A stretch of 6,778 nt of DNA from NCBI GenBank assembly GCA_038247995.1, contig JBBRUG010000321.1, positions 1 to 6,778 on the forward strand, read 5' to 3'. Below are positions 4,850 through 6,778 of the stretch, piece by piece. Position 1 is the first letter of the stretch, and every line of letters starts with the position of its first letter. The notes beneath the pieces were generated by a model. It saw only the letters and a list, made by a program, of their open reading frames with translations, had not been told where the DNA came from and made no database searches. Source of the stretch: JBBRUG01 sp038247995 (GTDB taxonomy: Bacteria > Chloroflexota > Chloroflexia > Chloroflexales > Chloroflexaceae). The position numbers and the translations under genes were made by a program.

Positions 4850-6180
4850 AAGTCCTCGTGCTGGGCAGCGATGGCCGGGCGCACGCGCTGGTCTGGAAGC
4901 TCTTTGCCGATTCGAGCGCCGAGGTGCTGGTGGCGCCCGGCAACGGCGGAGCGGTTCAGTTGGCGCCGCAGGTCGATCTCGACACAGCCGATATGATCGA
5001 GGTGGCGCGTTGGGCTTTCAGCGCAAACATCGATCTGATTGTGCCGGCCGGCAGCGAAGCGCTCTGGGCAGGCCTGGTCGACGAAGTCGTGAGTATGCAA
5101 ATTGGGGTAAGTGGGGCTTCGCAGCGCAGTACGCGCCTGGAATGGAGCCGCTGCTACAGCAAAGAATTGCTCTTGCGCTACAACCTGCCCACTGCGCGCG
5201 GGCGCACCTTCACCAGCCTGTCCACCGCCGAGAAGTTCCTTGCTGTTCATCCGCTGCCCGTGGTGCTGAAGGCCGATCATCCCGCTGGGGGTGGCGGTGT
5301 GTATCAGGATCGTTATGCGGCGCTGGAGGCGTTGCGCCAGCTTTTTGTCGAGCAACCCGTCGAGAGTAGCAGCAACGGGGTGGTGATCGAGGAGTTTTTA
5401 CCCGGCATCAGGGTCTGCTTTTCGGCGCTCACCGACGGCACAACCGCCCTGCCGTTGCTCCCCGTGCGCATCTACGATCAACTCAGCGCCGCGCCCGATG
5501 CACCGCCGGCGCCCAACATCGGCGCGATCACCGGCAACTCCACCTATACTCAGCGCCTGGGCGCATACCTGCACAGCCACCTCATTCAGCCGCTTGTTGC
5601 TGCGATTGGCCGCGAGGGGTTGCCGTACTGGGGCATCCTCGGCATCGACTGTATTGTTACCGAGCAGGGGCCGCGGATCACCGCCTTGCGCTGTAGCCTG
5701 CGCGATATGGAAGCCCAGGTAGTGCTGCCGCGCCTCCACGACGATCTGATGCCGCTTTTTCAGGCTGCGATCGCCCGCCGCCTCGACCAGACGCCGCCGT
5801 TGCGCTGGCGCGACGAAGCGAGCGTGGGGATTGCCGTCGTTGCGCAGGGTTACCCGCACCATTATCCGCTCGGCGCGCAGGTAGAGGGGCTGAGTGATAT
5901 CGACGATGGCGTGCTCGTCTTCCACGACAAGACGCACAACCCCGGTGGGCTGCGTTATGCACCGGTGGCGCACGGCGGCGGGATGTTCGGCCTGGGCCGG
6001 CAGGGGGGCATGCTTGGCGCTACAACCGGGATCAGCATCTCCGGTGGGCATGTACTCACTGTCGTGGCGTTGGGTGCGACCCTGAACGGAGCGCGGGGGC
6101 GGGCATTACTCAATGCGGAGCGGATTGCCTTTGCGGGACGGACATTTCGCGAGGATATCGGACTAGACGAGTTTCGGTAA
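4846..6180 (+). CDS. Divergent PurD-like ATP-grasp protein, probable pseudoenzyme
   Basis: The 444 residues align along the whole length with GAR synthetase (PurD, usually 420-430): an N-terminal Rossmann-like domain (GSDGRAHALVWKL 7-19, VAPGNGG), the ATP-grasp part (LPVVLKADHPAGGGGV about 137-152, GVVIEEFLPG, MEAQVVLPRL 288-297) and the C-terminal domain (QGYPHHYPLG..VEGL, VFHDKT, FAGRTFREDIG). Catalytic signatures are eroded. GSGGREHA has become GSDGRAHA. The Lys of AAGKGV is Gly150. DHKR is DQLS (211-214). PNTGGMGAY is PNIGAITGN (223-231). The metal ligands of EFNARFGDPE are replaced by Ala280 and Arg282. A Gly/Met-rich insertion of about 20 residues lies near 377-398. It starts inside the folD stop codon (ATGA) with no clear ribosome site, implying translational coupling. 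The reading frame is intact, so it is conserved rather than decayed. Normal GAR synthetase activity is unlikely; the real function is unknown. Confidence 0.85.
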   Translation: MKVLVLGSDGRAHALVWKLFADSSAEVLVAPGNGGAVQLAPQVDLDTADMIEVARWAFSANIDLIVPAGSEALWAGLVDEVVSMQIGVSGASQRSTRLEWSRCYSKELLLRYNLPTARGRTFTSLSTAEKFLAVHPLPVVLKADHPAGGGGVYQDRYAALEALRQLFVEQPVESSSNGVVIEEFLPGIRVCFSALTDGTTALPLLPVRIYDQLSAAPDAPPAPNIGAITGNSTYTQRLGAYLHSHLIQPLVAAIGREGLPYWGILGIDCIVTEQGPRITALRCSLRDMEAQVVLPRLHDDLMPLFQAAIARRLDQTPPLRWRDEASVGIAVVAQGYPHHYPLGAQVEGLSDIDDGVLVFHDKTHNPGGLRYAPVAHGGGMFGLGRQGGMLGATTGISISGGHVLTVVALGATLNGARGRALLNAERIAFAGRTFREDIGLDEFR

Positions 6181-6195
6181 CGGTCAACCGACTGG

Positions 6196-6237
6196 GCGGG
6201 TGTGGCGTTCGCAGGGCAACCCCACACCCGCTTTTTT
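6196..6237 (+). terminator. Intrinsic terminator of the fchA-folD-purD-like operon
   Basis: A 10-bp perfect stem (GCGGGTGTGG at 6196-6205 with CCACACCCGC at 6222-6231) has a 16-nt loop and is followed by six T (6232-6237). It begins 15 bp after the stop codon at 6180. The T-run overlaps the stop codon of the converging permease gene. There is no T-run on the other strand, so it works one way only. Confidence 0.9.
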
Positions 6238-6778
6238 ACCCCTTCACCGACCCGGCCAGCAGGCCGCGCACGAAATAGCGCTGAAGCGAGAAGAAGACGA
6301 TTAGCGGAATCAGCATCGACACAAACGCGCCGGCGGTGAGGATGTGCCAGTCTTGGCCGCGCGAGCCGACCATCTGCACCAGGCGCATCGTCAGCACCTG
6401 CACATTCGGCTGGCTACCGATAAAGACCAGCGATACCAGGTAGTCGTTCCAAACCCAAAGGAATTGGAAGATCGCGAACGAGGCCAACGCCGGCAGCGAG
6501 AGCGGCAGAATCAGGCGCGTGAAGATCGTAAAGTGCGAAGCGCCGTCGATAAACGCCGACTCGAGGATGTCGCGCGGGAGCTGGCTGACGTAGTTGTAGA
6601 GCAGGTAGGTGGCCAGCGGCAAGCCGAAGCCGGTATGCGCGAGCCAGACGGCGAGATAGGTGCCGTTCAATTCCAGGCTCACATAGGCGCGCAGGATCGG
6701 GATCAGCGCCACCTGAAGCGGCACCACCCGCAGCGCCACGACCATGGTGAAGAGCAGGACGCGACCGGGGAAGCGCAT
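6236..6778 (-). CDS. MalG-type carbohydrate ABC transporter permease, N-terminus outside the window
   Basis: Inner-membrane permease subunit of a CUT1-type sugar importer, of which 180 residues are visible. It contains the EAA cytoplasmic loop, ESAFIDGASHFTIFTRLILPLSLP (73-96), which docks onto the ATPase, followed by the WVWNDYL segment (108-114) and the typical C-terminus LQRYFVRGLLAGSVKG. About five hydrophobic segments are visible. Family members have about 270-290 residues, so roughly 100 N-terminal residues lie beyond position 6778. The in-frame ATG at the window edge is not the real start. The stop codon (6236-6238) shares bases with the T-tract of the converging operon's terminator. 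The other permease, binding protein and ATPase should lie further right. The sugar cannot be told. Confidence 0.92.
   Translation of the reverse strand: MRFPGRVLLFTMVVALRVVPLQVALIPILRAYVSLELNGTYLAVWLAHTGFGLPLATYLLYNYVSQLPRDILESAFIDGASHFTIFTRLILPLSLPALASFAIFQFLWVWNDYLVSLVFIGSQPNVQVLTMRLVQMVGSRGQDWHILTAGAFVSMLIPLIVFFSLQRYFVRGLLAGSVKG

Noticed and set aside
4591..5355. 254-codon minus-strand reading frame opposite folD and the PurD-like gene
   Set aside because: Antisense shadow of two well-supported genes, with no recognisable family and GC-driven open frame.
6776..6778. ATG at the window edge as the start of the ABC permease
   Set aside because: The family needs about 100 more N-terminal residues, so the gene continues beyond the window.

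Overview
The window is a GC-rich (roughly 60% by eye), gene-dense bacterial chromosome segment with ordinary genes and no mobile element, rRNA, tRNA or CRISPR array. A stand-alone FTCD_C-type cyclodeaminase gene next to folD, together with the style of the glutamine synthetase and MalG-type permease, suggests a Chloroflexota-like bacterium. That assignment is only a family-resemblance inference.

The layout has three blocks. (1) Positions 16-2887, all on the minus strand and read right to left: an Lrp/AsnC regulator, a LysE/RhtB-type amino-acid exporter and a type I glutamine synthetase. This looks like an amino-acid/nitrogen homeostasis neighbourhood. The regulator has a near-consensus promoter (TTGACA, 17-bp spacer, TATTAT) at 2936-2964. 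(2) A 457-bp divergent intergenic region (2888-3344) with promoters facing both ways, a perfect 11-bp stem-loop and a tandem 8-bp repeat close to the next start codon. (3) Positions 3345-6180, plus strand: fchA-like methenyl-THF cyclohydrolase, folD and a PurD-like ATP-grasp protein. The genes are packed with an 8-nt gap and then an ATGA overlap. A strong intrinsic terminator (6196-6237) follows, and then a converging, truncated MalG-type sugar ABC permease on the minus strand (6236-6778).

The most interesting part is the fchA-folD-purD-like operon. FolD keeps Tyr50, Gln98 and Asp121 (E. coli numbering) but has Ile in place of the catalytic Lys54 needed for cyclohydrolase activity. The gene directly upstream encodes an unrelated cyclohydrolase family, so the usual bifunctional enzyme appears to have been split into dehydrogenase (FolD) and cyclohydrolase (FchA). 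The third gene is clearly PurD-derived along its length but has lost nearly every recognisable catalytic signature: DHKR, NTGGMG, the Lys of AAGKGV, and the Glu/Asn metal ligands. It has also gained a Gly-rich insertion. It is therefore probably not a normal GAR synthetase and may be a regulatory or scaffolding pseudoenzyme, or an enzyme with a changed substrate, tied to one-carbon/purine metabolism.
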